A DNA stretch of 32,879 bases, taken from Lentibacillus kapialis (GTDB lineage Bacteria; Bacillota; Bacilli; Bacillales; Amphibacillaceae). The stretch is from assembly GCF_014646635.1 (NCBI RefSeq), contig NZ_BMNQ01000041.1, forward strand, positions 1-32,879, read 5' to 3'. Positions 32,629 through 32,879 of the stretch are shown piece by piece (position 1 is the first letter of the stretch; each line of letters begins with the position of its first letter). A model generated the notes under the pieces. It saw only the letters and a list, made by a program, of their open reading frames with translations. It had not been told where the DNA came from and did no database searches. The position numbers were made by a program, and so were the translations under genes.

Positions 32629-32879
32629 CTCGCGCGAAATCTCGGGGGTGTCGCGCGATTTCGGCGGGGGCTCGCGCGAAATCCCGGGGGTGTCGCGCGA
32701 TTTCGGCGGGGGCTCGCGCGAAATCCCGGGGGTGTCGCGCGATTTCGGGGTGTGCTCGCGCGAAATCTCGGGGGTGTCGCGCGATTTCGGCGGGGGCTCG
32801 CGCGAAATCTCGGGGGTGTCGCGCGATTTTGGCGGGGGCTCGCGCGAAATCTCGGGGGTGTCGCGCGATTTCGGCGGGG
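32629..32879. repeat. GC-rich tandem array: 42-bp unit made of two 21-bp halves, six copies, open at the window edge
   Basis: Units begin at 32629, 32671, 32713, 32755, 32797 and 32839, exactly 42 bp apart; the sixth is cut one base short by the edge. Each unit holds two 21-bp halves that both start with the palindrome TCGCGCGA and then alternate AATC and TTTC, followed by a G-rich tail. The palindrome occurs twelve times at strict 21-bp spacing from 32630 to 32861. Copies differ at few sites: CTC against CCC after GAAAT, one TTTT, and a GGGGTGTG linker before the fourth unit. It is far more GC-rich than the rest of the window. A degenerate half-unit (GAAATCGGGGTG) precedes the first copy. 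Confidence 0.95.

Noticed and set aside
32629-32879. CRISPR array
   Set aside because: The units are contiguous and nearly identical throughout, with no unique spacers and no cas genes nearby.

Overview
The window reads as a chromosomal cell-envelope polymer locus from a low-to-moderate G+C Gram-positive of the Bacillaceae type, plausibly a halophilic or alkaliphilic genus related to Virgibacillus, Lentibacillus or Oceanobacillus. Evidence for this is the AGGAGG-type ribosome sites with frequent GTG/TTG starts, SigA-like promoters, wall teichoic acid (WTA) genes of the tag family, and very acidic secreted proteins. The genus is inference; no search was run. There are no rRNA, tRNA, transposase or CRISPR features that I can support.

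Layout. 1-1275 (minus): tagO and the start of tagA, the first two lipid-linked WTA steps. 1574-2290 (plus): a glycerophosphodiesterase. 2338-5884 (minus): tagG-tagH, the WTA exporter, with a membrane-anchored PQQ-type beta-propeller as third gene. 6013-8136 (minus): a TagF-like polymerase. 8304-9845 (plus): a TarS-like GT2. 10076-12597 (minus): galU and a TagE/TarM-like GT4, in visibly AT-richer DNA. 12966-14544 (plus): tagD-tagB. 14589-17952 (minus): a second, divergent TagF-like enzyme and an anchored acidic protein. 18178-19740 (plus): a membrane-anchored arylsulfotransferase-like propeller. 19996-21532 (plus): a second tagD-tagB pair. 21539-24937 (minus): an exopolysaccharide-type operon (O-antigen-ligase/Wzy-like protein, GT4, Alg14-like and Alg13-like subunits). 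25163-26473 (minus): UDP-glucose dehydrogenase. 26783-30735 (plus): a second arylsulfotransferase-like protein, a C39-like peptidase and a VWA lipoprotein. 30988-32448 (minus): an APC permease. 32629-32879: a GC-rich tandem array running off the window edge.

How it fits together. TagO and TagA build the disaccharide lipid, TagD makes CDP-glycerol, TagB primes, TagF-type enzymes polymerise, the GT2 and GT4 probably glycosylate the polymer with sugar supplied by GalU, and TagGH exports it. UDP-glucose dehydrogenase and the 21.5-24.9 kb operon suggest a second, uronate-containing polymer. Three membrane-anchored extracellular beta-propeller proteins (one PQQ-type, two arylsulfotransferase-type) lie among these genes and are the least explained part of the locus.

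Most notable non-coding structures: a tandem array with a palindromic octamer every 21 bp at the right end, and a pair of about 89-bp inverted repeats bracketing 25.1-30.9 kb.
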